DNA of 53,634 nt from Pseudoxanthomonas mexicana. Its GTDB lineage: Bacteria; Pseudomonadota; Gammaproteobacteria; Xanthomonadales; Xanthomonadaceae. The translations under genes were made by a program, and so were the position numbers. The stretch lies in contig NZ_PDWV01000025.1 in assembly GCF_010093385.1 (NCBI RefSeq), positions 1 to 53,634 on the forward strand. Direction: 5' to 3'. Numbering within the stretch: the stretch's first letter is position 1; every line of letters begins with the position of its first letter. The notes below the pieces were generated by a model. It was not told the origin of the DNA, ran no database searches, and saw nothing but the letters and a program-made list of their open reading frames with translations. This document shows, one piece after another, positions 21,161 through 30,269 of the stretch.

Positions 21161-22720
21161 TCAGCGTTCGCGCTGGGTCGTGCGGAGCGGTGCGGCCCTG
21201 CGCGGCGCAGCGGGGCGCGCAGGCGATGTGGCAGGGGTATCGGGTGTCGCAGCGACGCGCGCGCCCTGGGTCTGTACCGTGGCGCCTGCCGTAGCGCCTG
21301 CGTTGCGCACCAATGGTTGCGAGCTGTTCTCGCGGACGGGATCGGCGGCGATCCATTGCTTGATCTGGGGGAAGACCAGGTCAAGCCGCGAGTAATGGTC
21401 GCGGTTCGCGGTATTGGCGATGTTGCCCGTGTTGGCGCACGAGGCATTGCCGCCGTACAGACCGCCCCGCAGCCGGTAGCTGTTGTCGGCGTAGCGGGTG
21501 AACAGTCCCGAGCCGCTGCTGCCGCCTTCGGTTGTGCCTTCCAGCCAGCCGACCGTGAACTGTTCCGCGTAGGTGTCTGCGACGTGCTGCCCACGCGAGT
21601 ATTTCTTCGCGTCGCCCGAAGGATGATGTATGGCGATCACATCCGCATTCGGCGCCAGCGTGCTGGCGTCCCAGCCCGCGAACGTCGCGCCGGCCGGCGC
21701 GGGGTTCTTCAGGCGCAGGAGCAACGCATCGACATTGGTGTCGACGAACAGGATATCGGCGCCGCCCGTCAGGGGATTCGTCTTGCGGGCGTCGCTGGTG
21801 GCGCAGCCGGTGTTCTCGTAACCCCAGTAGGTGTTGAGGGTATTGGCGACGGTCTGACTGTCGATGCAGTGCGCAGCGCTGTAGAAGTACGGCACCTGAG
21901 TGGACGCCGTGGTGTCGTTGAGCAGCGTTCCGGTGCAGATGTAGCTCTTGCCGCCGTCCACAAAGACCATATGGGCCACGGCGTTCTTCGCCTGGACATA
22001 GGCCGGCCCCAGCTGGTCGACGCGGCAGACCGCGTTGATGTTGCAGGCAGCCGATTCGCCGACCTTCTCCACGATCTTGAAATCGTTGCGGCTGTTGGCC
22101 AGCAGGTGCGACACCTGCGGCGCCTGCAGGCGTGCCTGTGTGACCGTCACGTGGGCCGGACGGTAGACCTCGATGACCTGCGTGGCGCCGTCGGTCGCCG
22201 GCGTCCAGTAAACGCCCCCCTCGTCGGCGAGCGCGAGCGCCTCGGCCGCCGTGATCTTGGCGACGACACGGGCAGGCTCGTCGGAGCCGGCGAAGCGGAG
22301 TTCGACGTGCGGGTGCAGGCGGTCGACCCGCAGACCCACGCGCAGGCCCATCGCATCGGGCGAGCCGACCTGCAGGCGCGCGACCGCCCCGCCGGATTTC
22401 AACGCCACCCAGCGCAGTGCAGGCGTGGCGCGTTCGATGCCTTCGTGGGCGAGGGTGCGCCCGACGCCGATCTGCGTGGCCTTGATGCGCTGGCTGGCAT
22501 TGTGGTTCTCCAGTTCCGCCAGCCGCCGGATCGCCAGTTCCCGATAGCCTTGCCGGGTGATGTCGCGCGCCGGGAACTGCGCCAGCTTCCAGGCAGGTGC
22601 CGCCTGCGCCGGCGTGCGGCTGGGTTCGCCGGCAACCTGGGTCACCGCGGCGCTGGCCGCGAAGGGCGTAGCGACCAGCATCAGGCTGGCCAGGCATCGC
22701 AGGGTGTTCGATCGCATCAT
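21161..22720 (-). CDS. Secreted trypsin-fold serine endopeptidase, lysyl endopeptidase-like
   Basis: The protein has 519 residues: a signal peptide (MMRSNTLRCLASLMLVATPFAASA), a propeptide-like N-terminal region to about 215, and a chymotrypsin-fold protease. Catalytic His is in SAAHC (His284), Ser in GGSSGSGLF (Ser402), and Asp probably in NVDALLLRL. The CNINAVC start of the mature domain, NTLNTYWGYENTGC and TEGGSSGSGLF closely follow Achromobacter/Lysobacter lysyl endopeptidases, which cut after lysine. The Ala/Pro/Arg-rich tail after about 470 may be an extra secretion segment. GGAGG lies 9 nt before the first ATG. An M2 peptidase gene lies upstream on the same strand. Confidence 0.87.
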   Translation of the reverse strand: MMRSNTLRCLASLMLVATPFAASAAVTQVAGEPSRTPAQAAPAWKLAQFPARDITRQGYRELAIRRLAELENHNASQRIKATQIGVGRTLAHEGIERATPALRWVALKSGGAVARLQVGSPDAMGLRVGLRVDRLHPHVELRFAGSDEPARVVAKITAAEALALADEGGVYWTPATDGATQVIEVYRPAHVTVTQARLQAPQVSHLLANSRNDFKIVEKVGESAACNINAVCRVDQLGPAYVQAKNAVAHMVFVDGGKSYICTGTLLNDTTASTQVPYFYSAAHCIDSQTVANTLNTYWGYENTGCATSDARKTNPLTGGADILFVDTNVDALLLRLKNPAPAGATFAGWDASTLAPNADVIAIHHPSGDAKKYSRGQHVADTYAEQFTVGWLEGTTEGGSSGSGLFTRYADNSYRLRGGLYGGNASCANTGNIANTANRDHYSRLDLVFPQIKQWIAADPVRENSSQPLVRNAGATAGATVQTQGARVAATPDTPATSPARPAAPRRAAPLRTTQRER

Positions 22721-22754
22721 TCTTCAGACCTCCGTGTCGGAGCGTGGAGCGGGA

Positions 22755-22782
22755 ACGGGCGGACCGACGACGGTCCGCCCGT
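22755..22782 (-). terminator. Hairpin after the M2 peptidase gene
   Basis: ACGGGCGGACCG pairs perfectly with CGGTCCGCCCGT around an ACGA loop. It lies between the M2 peptidase stop and the next gene on the same strand. There is no T-tract, so termination is probable but not certain. Confidence 0.55.
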
Positions 22783-22791
22783 GTACGGGGC

Positions 22792-24768
22792 TTACGGTTT
22801 GGCGGGCGCCGCGGCCGCCACGGGTGCGGCCGCCGGCCATCCGCAGGTCTGGCCTTCGTTCTGCTGCTTCAGCCAGTCCTGCAGCGGCGCGAAGTACTCC
22901 AGCACCGCGCCGGCATCCATCTTCTCGCCGCCGGTGAGCTCCTTCAGCGTGGCCTGCCACGGCTGGCTGGCGCCCTTCTCGAGCATCGCCCAGAACTTCT
23001 GGCCCGCCGCCTTGTTGCCGTAGAAGCTGCAGTTGTACAGCGGGCCCTTGTAGCCGGCCGCGTCGCAGAGGCCCTTGTAGAACTGGAACTGCAGCACATG
23101 CGAGAGGAAGTAGCGCGTGTACGGCGTGTTGCCCGGCACGTGGTACTTCGCGCCCGGATCGAAGAAGTCCTCGCCACGCGCGGTGGCCGGTGCCACGCCC
23201 TGGTACTTGGCCTTCAGCTCCCACCAGGCCTTGTTGTAGTCGGCCGGCTTGATGCTGCCGTCGAACACACCCCAGCGCCAGCGATCGATCATCAGGCCGA
23301 ACGGCATGAACGACACCTTCGCCAACGCCATGCGCATCTGCGCATTGATCAGGGCTTCGTTGCTCTGCTGCTGTTCGCCGACCATGCCGATCGACTTCAG
23401 GTAGTCCGGCGTCATCGCCAGCACCATCGTGTCGCCGATGGCCTCGTGGAAACCATCGTGTGCGCCGGTCTGGAACAGCGGCGGCAGCTTGTTGTAGGCC
23501 AGGTAGTAATAGACGTGGCCCAGCTCGTGGTAGATGGTGGTGAAGTCTTCTTCGTTGGGCTTGATGCACATCTTCGTGCGCACGTCGCCACTCATGTTCA
23601 TGTCCCACGCGCTGGCGTGGCAGACCACGTCGCGGTCCATCGGCTTGATGAACTGGGTCTTGGTCCAGTAGCTCTCGGGCAGCTTGGGCATGCCCAGGCT
23701 GGTGTAGAAGTCCTGGGCGCGCTCGGTCATCTGCTTGGCGACCTGCAGCTGCGCTTCGCGCTCGGCCTGGAACAGCTTGTCCGTGCCCGGGCCCGGACCT
23801 GCCTTGGCCAGCGCCGCCTGGTAGTCGGCCTGGTACTGCTTCTCCAGCGCGCCGGTGATGTCAAGGCTGCCGGCGCCCTTGTACGGCTCCAGCATGTCCC
23901 ATAGGTTGCCCCAGTCCTGCTGCCACATGTTGCCCATCAGGTGCGCAGGCAGCAGGCCGTTGACCTGGCCTTTTTCAACCCCGTAGGTGGCCTGCAGCTT
24001 GGTGCGGGTGTAGCAGTGCAGCTGCTCGTACAGCGGCTTGACCTGGCCCCACAGGCGGTCGGTCTCGGCGGCGATCTCGGCCGGCGTCATGTCGTAGCCG
24101 CTGCGCCACATCTCGCCGGTGTCGGCGAAGCCCATTTCCTTGGAGCCCTCGTTCACCAGCTCGACGAAGCGCGTGTAGTCCTTGCGCATCGGCTGGGCGA
24201 TGGTGTGCCAGCCCTGCCACGCGTCCAGCTGCGCGTCGTAGTCGCGGCTGCTGCGCAAGACGTCTTCCAGTTCGCCCAGCTGGCGGCACTTCTTCGCGTC
24301 GCCCTCGCCGGTGCAGTAGGTGCCGGCACCGTAGGTGCCTTCCATCCGGGTGGCGATCTGGGTGAGTTCGGCCAGCTTGGCCGGATCCTTCGGCGCCGGC
24401 ATCGCCGTGGCCAGCTTCAGCAGCTGGATGGCGCGCGCGGTCTCGGGCGACATCTGCTGGCCTTCGAACTTCTTGGCCTGCTCGATCCAGCTGTTGAGCT
24501 GGGTCAGGTAGCGCTCGTTGCCCTTGGCGGCCAGCAGCTGGCTGTCGTCGTTGATGTAGGTGCTGGACAGCCACTGCGCGGCGGTCATCTCCGGATACAT
24601 CTTCTTGAACTCGTCGTTGACGCGCGCGATGAACTGGTCCGCGGTCTCGCCCTTGGGCGCGGCAGGCGTGGCGGCCGAATCGGTGGCCGGTTCGTCCTTC
24701 TTGCAGGCGGCAAGGGTGACAAGGCCCGCGCCGATGGCGAGGGCGAGCAGGAGATGGCGATGCTTCAC
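22792..24768 (-). CDS. M2-family peptidyl-dipeptidase (ACE homologue), lipoprotein
   Basis: The protein has 658 residues. A lipoprotein signal (KHRHLLLALAIGAGLVTLAAC, then KKDE) places it in the envelope. The zinc motif HELGH is at residues 414-418 (TTIYHELGHVYYYLAYN), and the third ligand Glu lies in HDGFHEAIGD. This is the gluzincin pattern of angiotensin-converting-enzyme homologues, which remove C-terminal dipeptides. Similar proteins are known from Xanthomonas. The start is GTG at 24768 with AAGGA upstream; no ATG gives the signal peptide. It probably works with the neighbouring secreted endopeptidase in peptide use, which is inference. Confidence 0.94.
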   Translation of the reverse strand: MKHRHLLLALAIGAGLVTLAACKKDEPATDSAATPAAPKGETADQFIARVNDEFKKMYPEMTAAQWLSSTYINDDSQLLAAKGNERYLTQLNSWIEQAKKFEGQQMSPETARAIQLLKLATAMPAPKDPAKLAELTQIATRMEGTYGAGTYCTGEGDAKKCRQLGELEDVLRSSRDYDAQLDAWQGWHTIAQPMRKDYTRFVELVNEGSKEMGFADTGEMWRSGYDMTPAEIAAETDRLWGQVKPLYEQLHCYTRTKLQATYGVEKGQVNGLLPAHLMGNMWQQDWGNLWDMLEPYKGAGSLDITGALEKQYQADYQAALAKAGPGPGTDKLFQAEREAQLQVAKQMTERAQDFYTSLGMPKLPESYWTKTQFIKPMDRDVVCHASAWDMNMSGDVRTKMCIKPNEEDFTTIYHELGHVYYYLAYNKLPPLFQTGAHDGFHEAIGDTMVLAMTPDYLKSIGMVGEQQQSNEALINAQMRMALAKVSFMPFGLMIDRWRWGVFDGSIKPADYNKAWWELKAKYQGVAPATARGEDFFDPGAKYHVPGNTPYTRYFLSHVLQFQFYKGLCDAAGYKGPLYNCSFYGNKAAGQKFWAMLEKGASQPWQATLKELTGGEKMDAGAVLEYFAPLQDWLKQQNEGQTCGWPAAAPVAAAAPAKP

Positions 24769-24851
24769 GGGACGTCCTTCAGGGTGCGGTGGGCGCAGGA
24801 ACCTGAAGGGTAGTGAGGGGCGGCGGGGGCGGCAAGTGGGGGCGCCCAGCC

Positions 24852-25346
24852 TCAGCGATGCGGCAGCCCGCGTTCCTTGAGGAAGGCGCGGGCGTCGTCC
24901 GCATCCTGCTCGAACCACGCCCGTGTCGATCCGAGCCTGTAGGTGTACCCCCAGGCATCCATGTCGCCCATCAGCCGGTGGCGACCCACGCCCGGCAGGT
25001 CGTCGGCCAGGATGATCTGCAGGCAGCAGGTGGCATCCTCTTCGATCACCGAATCGGTGGCGTCGGTGTGCACCTGCGCGCGCCGTTCGACCGGAAGCAC
25101 GATCAGGTGGCAGGCTTCGTGCAGCATCGAATGCACCGGCGTATCGCCGCGGACGTAGACGTTGTGGGCGATCACGCCTGCTTCCGGTTCGCCCCAGAAG
25201 CTGCCGGGAATCGGGGCGGCATCGTCGACGAAATGGAGCTGCAGGCCATGGGATGCAAGCAGGGCATCGGCAGCGCCGGGCGGCAGGTCGCGTACCCGCA
25301 GCACGTCGGGCGGGGCGGCGTCGGCGTCGGAAGAGTCAGCCATCAT
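24852..25346 (-). CDS. Hypothetical protein with an HEACH zinc-site-like motif
   Basis: The protein has 164 residues. A central MLHEACHLIVLPVERR matches the HExxH zinc-binding pattern of metallopeptidases, with SFWGEPEAGVIAHNVYVRGDTPVHS before it and VIEEDATCCLQIILAD after it, which could give a third ligand. There is no signal peptide or membrane helix. The start at 25346 follows AGGTG; an ATG at 25343 is the alternative. The leader abuts a 28-bp inverted repeat. I do not recognise a named family, so the peptidase role is only suggested by the motif. Confidence 0.8.
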   Translation of the reverse strand: MMADSSDADAAPPDVLRVRDLPPGAADALLASHGLQLHFVDDAAPIPGSFWGEPEAGVIAHNVYVRGDTPVHSMLHEACHLIVLPVERRAQVHTDATDSVIEEDATCCLQIILADDLPGVGRHRLMGDMDAWGYTYRLGSTRAWFEQDADDARAFLKERGLPHR

Positions 25347-25358
25347 GGGAAAACACCT

Positions 25359-25436
25359 GTAGGAGCGCCCCATGGGCGCGATGCTTCTGTTTTCCGCCAC
25401 GCATCGAAAAGCATCGCGCCCATGGGGCGCTCCTAC
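25359..25436. repeat. Perfect 28-bp inverted repeat, REP-like hairpin
   Basis: The arm at 25359-25386 (GTAGGAGCGCCCCATGGGCG, then CGATGCTT) is matched exactly in reverse complement at 25409-25436 with a 22-bp loop. It fills the gap between minE and the HEACH gene and starts 13 bp from that gene's ATG. It shares the GTAGGAGCG head with the pair at 20390-20525 but has a different core. It could also act as a terminator for the min operon. Confidence 0.9.
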
Positions 25437-25452
25437 GAGCAGCCCGGTCCTG

Positions 25453-25707
25453 TCAGGTGTTGCCTTCCGGCAACGCGACGGAGATATCGAGCACGTCGTG
25501 GTCGCCGTCCTTGATCAGGTCGACTTTGACCGCATCGACATCGACGTTGACGTATTTCTTGATCACTTCCAGCAGTTCGCGACGCAGCAGCGGCAGATAG
25601 TCGGGCGCCCCCCGCGAACTGCGCTCCTGCGCGATGATGATCTGCAGGCGGTTCTTGGCGGTTTCGGCGGTGTTCTTCTTCGCCTTCAGGAAATCGAACA
25701 GGCCCAT
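25453..25707 (-). CDS. minE: Cell division topological specificity factor MinE
   Basis: The protein has 84 residues, the family length. The N-terminus [20 protein letters not shown] is the membrane-targeting part, [12 protein letters not shown] the MinD-contact segment, and [17 protein letters not shown] onward the dimer domain. MinE drives MinD off the membrane and sets the pole-to-pole oscillation. The ATG at 25707 follows GGAGG and lies 2 bp after the minD stop. A TTG two codons earlier is less likely. Confidence 0.96.
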   Translation of the reverse strand: MGLFDFLKAKKNTAETAKNRLQIIIAQERSSRGAPDYLPLLRRELLEVIKKYVNVDVDAVKVDLIKDGDHDVLDISVALPEGNT

Positions 25708-25709
25708 GC

Positions 25710-26519
25710 TCAACCTCCGAACAACTTGCTGAAGAAGCCCTTCTTCTCCAGGGTGGTGAAGCGCAGCGGGCGGTCCTCGCCCAGCAGGCGCGCGACGGTG
25801 TCGTCATAGGCCTGGCCGGCCGGCGACTCCAGGTCGAGGATGACCGGTTCGCCCTTGTTGGAGGCGTTCAGCACGTCGCCGGACTCGGGGATCACGCCGA
25901 GGGTCTTCAGGCCCAGCACTTCCTCCACGTCCTTGATGCTGAGCATCTCGCCGCCCTCCACGCGCGCCGGGTTGTAGCGGGTCAGCAGCAGGTTGGCCTT
26001 CAGCGATTCGCCGTTCTCGGCGCGGCGGGTCTTGGAGTCCAGCAGGCCGAGGATGCGGTCGGAGTCGCGTACCGAGGACACTTCCGGGTTCACCACCACA
26101 ATGGCCTGGTCGGCGAAATACATGGCGAGGAACGCGCCCTTCTCGATGCCGGCCGGCGAGTCGCATACGACGAAGTCGAAGCCGTCGTCGGACAGGTCCT
26201 TCAGCACCTTCTCCACGCCTTCCTTCGTCAGCGCGTCCTTGTCGCGCGTCTGCGAAGCGGCCAGCACGTACAACGTCTCGAATCGCTTGTCCTTGATCAG
26301 GGCCTGCTTCAGCGTCGCCTCGCCCTGGGTAACGTTGACGAAGTCGTACACCACGCGGCGCTCGCAGCCCATGATGAGGTCGAGGTTGCGCAGGCCGACG
26401 TCGAAGTCGATGACCGCGACCTTCTTGCCGCGGCGGGCCAGGCCGCACGCGATGCTGGCGCTGGTGGTGGTCTTGCCCACGCCGCCCTTGCCGGACGTGA
26501 CTACGATGATTTCAGCCAA
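25710..26519 (-). CDS. minD: Septum site-determining ATPase MinD
   Basis: The protein has 269 residues. It has the deviant Walker [11 protein letters not shown] at about 10-19, [46 protein letters not shown], and an amphipathic membrane-binding C-terminus ([12 protein letters not shown]). MinD binds the membrane when ATP-bound, recruits MinC and is released by MinE. It lies between minC, 43 bp upstream, and minE, 2 bp downstream. Confidence 0.98.
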   Translation of the reverse strand: MAEIIVVTSGKGGVGKTTTSASIACGLARRGKKVAVIDFDVGLRNLDLIMGCERRVVYDFVNVTQGEATLKQALIKDKRFETLYVLAASQTRDKDALTKEGVEKVLKDLSDDGFDFVVCDSPAGIEKGAFLAMYFADQAIVVVNPEVSSVRDSDRILGLLDSKTRRAENGESLKANLLLTRYNPARVEGGEMLSIKDVEEVLGLKTLGVIPESGDVLNASNKGEPVILDLESPAGQAYDDTVARLLGEDRPLRFTTLEKKGFFSKLFGG

Positions 26520-26562
26520 CGGTGTTCTCCTTGGTCGTTCTTATGTCGGGTTGCGCCGCGCG

Positions 26563-27351
26563 TCAGTCCTGCGCGGCGATCTTGAGTTGGTCCTGGTCCA
26601 GCCAGATCTGCACGGCCTTGCCGCGCAGTTCCTTGGGTACGTCTTCCATCACCTTGTAGTGGCCGGCGACGGCGACCAGTTCGGCATGGAATTCACGGCA
26701 GAAGATGCGTGCGTCGGCATTGCCGCGCGCCCCCGCGAGGGCGCGGCCGCGCAGCGCGCCATAGACGTGGATGGAGCCATCGGAAATGACCTCGGCACCG
26801 GCCCCGACGGTGCTGAGCACGGTCAGGTCGCGGTTTTCGGCATACAGCTGCTGGCCGGAGCGCACGGGCGTCTTCTGGACCAGGCCGGGCTTGGTGTCGG
26901 CCGCCTTGGGCGCGGCGGGTGCCGCTGCCGCTTTCGCAGGCGCGGTTTCGGTCGCGGCCTGGCGGGGGGCGGGAGCGGTCGCGGCCGAAGCGCCTCCGAC
27001 AGGTTCGTACTGGGCGCGGAACTTGGCGAGCAACGGCAGGCCCAGCTGTTCGGCCAGGGTTTCGGTGTCGCGGGTGCCGTAGGCCAGCGCCACCGGGATG
27101 ACCCCGGCGCCGCGCAGGCCGTCGATCAGCGCACGCGCGGTGTCGGCATCGGGCAGGCGGGTCAGGCCGCCGAAATCCACGATCACGGCGGCGCGACCGA
27201 ACAGCTTGGGGGCGCGCTCGACGCGCTCGCGCATTTCGCGGATCAACTGGTCGACGTCGAGGGTGCGGATGCGGAGGTTGGCGATGCCGACCTGGCCGAT
27301 CTTCAGTTCGCCGGCCTGCTCGTAGTCCATGGGGGCTCGCGTCACGCTCAT
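26563..27351 (-). CDS. minC: Septum site-determining protein MinC
   Basis: The protein has 262 residues. The N-terminal FtsZ-inhibiting domain (ELKIGQVGIANLRIRTLDVDQL...FGRAAVIVDFGGL) is joined by an Ala/Pro linker at about 115-150 to the C-terminal beta-helix domain (VRSGQQLYAENRDLTVLSTVGAGAEVISDGSIHVYG). It blocks Z-rings at the poles. The ATG at 27351 overlaps the upstream GNAT stop by ATGA, so the two are coupled; an internal ATG at 27330 is the alternative. Confidence 0.96.
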   Translation of the reverse strand: MSVTRAPMDYEQAGELKIGQVGIANLRIRTLDVDQLIREMRERVERAPKLFGRAAVIVDFGGLTRLPDADTARALIDGLRGAGVIPVALAYGTRDTETLAEQLGLPLLAKFRAQYEPVGGASAATAPAPRQAATETAPAKAAAAPAAPKAADTKPGLVQKTPVRSGQQLYAENRDLTVLSTVGAGAEVISDGSIHVYGALRGRALAGARGNADARIFCREFHAELVAVAGHYKVMEDVPKELRGKAVQIWLDQDQLKIAAQD

Positions 27352-27944
27352 GTACCGGTCGGCCGCTGGACGCCGGCATCGGCCTGCAGGCGGGTGCGGG
27401 CCCAGGCGACATCGGGCAGGGCGTCGCCATAGGTGTCGCGCACCCAGGGGTAGCTGCACAGTTCCTTCATCAGCATGCTGGCGCGGACATTCGCTTCGGC
27501 CATCACGTGCTGGCCCACCTCGCGGAAGCCGAAGCTGCCATGGAACAGCAGCGCCGGATCGGCGCCGTGGTCGAGGAACACCTCGCACGCCAGCTGCGGG
27601 TAGCGCAGTTCGGCATAGCTCTGCACGTCGGCATAGAAGGCGCGGCCCACGCCACCGCCGCGACGGCGGCTGGCCACCACGATGCGGTCGATGTAGAAGA
27701 ACTGCGGGTAGCGCTCGCCGAACCAGGCGAAGTTGCTGCTGTCGTGGCCGGCCCCGGAACCGAAGCCGACCAGGAAGCCGGCCAGGTTGCCGTCGCGCTC
27801 GGCGACGCGGAAGTACTCGGCGGTCTCGTAGAAGCGGCGGACCTTGGCCGAATCCAGCGGCAGGATCGCCAGTCCGGCATTGTTGTTGAGGGCTAGGACG
27901 GAATCCAGCTCGTGCTCGCGCACGTCGCGGATGACAATCGACAT
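27348..27944 (-). CDS. GNAT-family acetyltransferase
   Basis: The protein has 198 residues. The GNAT core is visible as IRDVREHELDSVLALNN, NLAGFLVGFGSG, FFYIDRIVVASRRRGGGVGRAFYADV (the acetyl-CoA loop, RRRGGGVG) and a final FHGSFGFREVGQHV. The substrate is unknown. Its stop overlaps the minC start by 4 bp, so it is translated with the Min operon. The coupling makes a link with division or cell-shape control possible, but that is inference. The start at 27944 begins the conserved fold and lacks a strong ribosome site. Confidence 0.88.
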   Translation of the reverse strand: MSIVIRDVREHELDSVLALNNNAGLAILPLDSAKVRRFYETAEYFRVAERDGNLAGFLVGFGSGAGHDSSNFAWFGERYPQFFYIDRIVVASRRRGGGVGRAFYADVQSYAELRYPQLACEVFLDHGADPALLFHGSFGFREVGQHVMAEANVRASMLMKELCSYPWVRDTYGDALPDVAWARTRLQADAGVQRPTGT

Positions 27945-28111
27945 TACCTGACTCCGAACGGGTCTTGCAGGGCGGCACGCAGCCAAGCCCGGATTATCGC
28001 ATGCTGCCGCAGCACCGGACAGGCGCCGGGTGAGCCGCGGATGAACCCCGCGGTCGCGTGCTCCAGGCCCGGCATGACTTTAGTTGGGACATGGGCGCGG
28101 GCGATTCCGCC

Positions 28112-28117
28112 TAAGAT
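28112..28117 (+). promoter_or_regulatory. -10 box TAAGAT, 6 nt before the histidine-kinase ATG
   Basis: The sequence reads TAAGATGCCCGGATG. The predicted transcription start falls on the A of the ATG at 28124, and no Shine-Dalgarno is present. This fits a leaderless mRNA. The -35 is unclear. Confidence 0.45.
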
Positions 28118-28123
28118 GCCCGG

Positions 28124-29359
28124 ATGTTGGGACGACTCAGCCACCCCCGCCTGCTGCGCGCCGCCGGCCTCTACACCTGGGCCCTGGTGGGGATCCCCAT
28201 CATCCTCAATGTCGTGGTGCCGCCGCCGAACGGTCAGCCCGTCAACATCCCGATGGCGGCGCTCAGCTACCTGAGCTTCGGTGGCTGCTACTGGCTGGCG
28301 ACACGCGTGCTGGATGGCCGTCGGGACGGGCTTCCCCTGGCCTGGAACATCCCCCTGGCCATGGTGCTGACGGCCGCGGCCATCGGGGTGGGCGTCTACA
28401 CCGAGACGGGCCTGGGCGCGGTCCTGCTGATGATCATGGCCGGTGTGCTGCCGTGGCTGCTCGACCTGCGCTATGCCATGGCCTGGCTGATCGCGGCCCA
28501 CGTGGCGCTGGTGCCGGCCTTCATGACGATGACCCGGGACCAGTTCACGTTCTGGGAGGCCCTGTTCCAGTCCATGTTCTACGTGGGCTTTGCCGCCTTC
28601 GTGATGATCACCACCTACGTCGCGCGCCAGCAGGCCCAGGCCCGCGAGGAGCAGCGCCGTCTCAACGCCGAGTTGCGCGCCACCCGCGTGCTGCTGGCCG
28701 AAAGCGCCCGCGTGAACGAGCGCACGCGCATCTCCCGTGAACTCCACGACCTGCTGGGGCACCACCTGACCGCCCTCAGCCTGAACCTGGAAGTGGCCGG
28801 CCACATGACCGAGGGGAGGGCGCAGGAACACGTGCGCCAGGCGCATACCCTGGCCAGGCTGCTGCTGACCGACGTGCGCGAAGCCGTCAGCCAGTTGCGC
28901 GACAGTGGCGCGATCGACCTGGGTGCGGCCCTGGTGCCGCTGGCCGAGAAGGTCCCCTCGCTCGCGATCCACATGGACATCGAGGAGCCGCTGACGCTGG
29001 AGGACCCGCATCGCGCCCATGTCCTGCTGCGCTGCACGCAGGAGATCATCACCAATACCGTGCGCCATGCCGGCGCGCGCAACCTGTGGCTGCACTGCCG
29101 GCGCGACGGCGCGAGGATCCTGATCGATGCCCGCGACGATGGTGCCGGAAGCCCGCAGGTGGTGGCGGGCAACGGCCTGACCGGCATGCGTGAACGCCTG
29201 GCCCAGTACGGCGGCGCGCTGCGCATCGAAACGCGGCCCGGCCATGGCTTCTGCCTGCATATCGAGCTGCCCGTCAGCGAGGCCGCGCCGGCCTTCGCCC
29301 CTCTTCCCGTTTCCCCACCCGAACCCACACCCGAGCTCAGCTCCGGAGGAACCCCGTGA
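28124..29359 (+). CDS. DesK/NarX-type membrane sensor histidine kinase
   Basis: The protein has 411 residues. About five transmembrane helices fill residues 10-170 with almost no periplasmic domain, so it likely senses membrane or intracellular signals. A coiled stretch (ARQQAQAREEQRRLNAELRAT) leads to the HisKA_3 H-box ERTRISRELHDLLGHHL with phospho-acceptor His208. The HATPase_c part has NTVRHAGA (N-box) and GNGLTGMRERL (G-box). A Pro-rich tail ends the protein. Its stop overlaps the response-regulator start (GTGA), so the pair are coupled. The signal is unknown. Confidence 0.93.
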   Translation: MLGRLSHPRLLRAAGLYTWALVGIPIILNVVVPPPNGQPVNIPMAALSYLSFGGCYWLATRVLDGRRDGLPLAWNIPLAMVLTAAAIGVGVYTETGLGAVLLMIMAGVLPWLLDLRYAMAWLIAAHVALVPAFMTMTRDQFTFWEALFQSMFYVGFAAFVMITTYVARQQAQAREEQRRLNAELRATRVLLAESARVNERTRISRELHDLLGHHLTALSLNLEVAGHMTEGRAQEHVRQAHTLARLLLTDVREAVSQLRDSGAIDLGAALVPLAEKVPSLAIHMDIEEPLTLEDPHRAHVLLRCTQEIITNTVRHAGARNLWLHCRRDGARILIDARDDGAGSPQVVAGNGLTGMRERLAQYGGALRIETRPGHGFCLHIELPVSEAAPAFAPLPVSPPEPTPELSSGGTP

Positions 29360-29997
29360 TCCGTGTCTGTCTGGTCGACGATCAAACTCTGGTGCGCCAG
29401 GGCATCCGCTCCCTGCTGGCGCTGGACGACGGCATCGAGGTGGTGGCTGAGGCCGCCGACGGCAAGCAGGCCGTGGACCTGGTGCCGCAGGTGAAGCCGG
29501 ATGTCGTGCTGATGGACATGCGCATGCCGGTGATGTCCGGCCTGGAGGCGCTCCAGGCCCTGGCCCGGGCGGGGCAGCTGCCGCCGACCATCATCCTGAC
29601 CACGTTCGACGACGACCAGCTGGTGCTGGCCGGCCTGAAGGCGGGCGCCAAGGGCTATCTGCTTAAGGATGTCTCGCTGGAGCAGCTGGTCGGCGCGATC
29701 CGTACCGTGGCCGATGGCGGCTCGCTGGTGCAGCCCGCCGTCACCCAGCGCCTGCTCTCCGGCCTGGAGCATATGCGCAACGAATTCGTCAGCCTGGACC
29801 GCCCGGATCCGCTGACCGACCGCGAGACGGAGATCCTCCGGCTGATGGCCAGCGGCTTCTCCAACAAGGAGATCGCCAATTCACTGGGCGTGGCGGAGGG
29901 CACCATCAAGAACCACGTGTCCAACATCCTGTCCAAGCTGGGCGTGCGCGACCGTACCCGGGCGGTGTTGAAGGCCTTCGAACTACAGCTCGTCTGA
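29356..29997 (+). CDS. NarL/FixJ-family response regulator
   Basis: The protein has 213 residues. The receiver domain has acidic DD at 8-9, phospho-acceptor Asp54 (VVLMDMRMP), Thr in ILTTFDD and Lys in GYLLKD. The LuxR-type HTH follows: PLTDRETEILRLMASGFSNKEIANSLGVAEGTIKNHV. The start is GTG at 29356, overlapping the kinase stop by 4 bp. It is the partner of the kinase; the target genes are not evident nearby. Confidence 0.95.
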   Translation: MIRVCLVDDQTLVRQGIRSLLALDDGIEVVAEAADGKQAVDLVPQVKPDVVLMDMRMPVMSGLEALQALARAGQLPPTIILTTFDDDQLVLAGLKAGAKGYLLKDVSLEQLVGAIRTVADGGSLVQPAVTQRLLSGLEHMRNEFVSLDRPDPLTDRETEILRLMASGFSNKEIANSLGVAEGTIKNHVSNILSKLGVRDRTRAVLKAFELQLV

Positions 29998-30212
29998 GCG
30001 CGGCGGCGAGCCCTGACGCGGCCGCGCAGGAGGCTTCCGCCGTCCGCGGGACCGGGTGACGCACGCGGTGCGGCCCTTGTTTCATGCGAGGCACGCCCTC
30101 GGACCGGCTCCCGCAGCGGCATGCCGGTCGCGATCCGCCCGGGGTTCCATACGCCCCGGAATAGGGCGGCCAACCGGTGTCAGATGGGCTGCGCGAAGCC
30201 CGGCAACCCTGC

Positions 30213-30218
30213 TAGGAT
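30213..30218 (+). promoter_or_regulatory. Candidate -10 box TAGGAT for the SRPBCC gene
   Basis: TAGGAT lies 52 bp before the ATG, in a 272-bp gap after the response-regulator gene. The gene has a GGAG ribosome site, so this would be a conventional leader containing a T7 run. No clear -35 was found. Confidence 0.35.
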
Positions 30219-30269
30219 GCGCGGTGCATTTTTTTCACGGCCGAGGCACCGGCCCCCGGAGACTCCTGA

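Noticed and set aside
25705..25713. TTG at 25713 as the minE start
   Set aside because: The ATG at 25707 has GGAGG at good spacing and fits the family N-terminus; the TTG would overlap minD.
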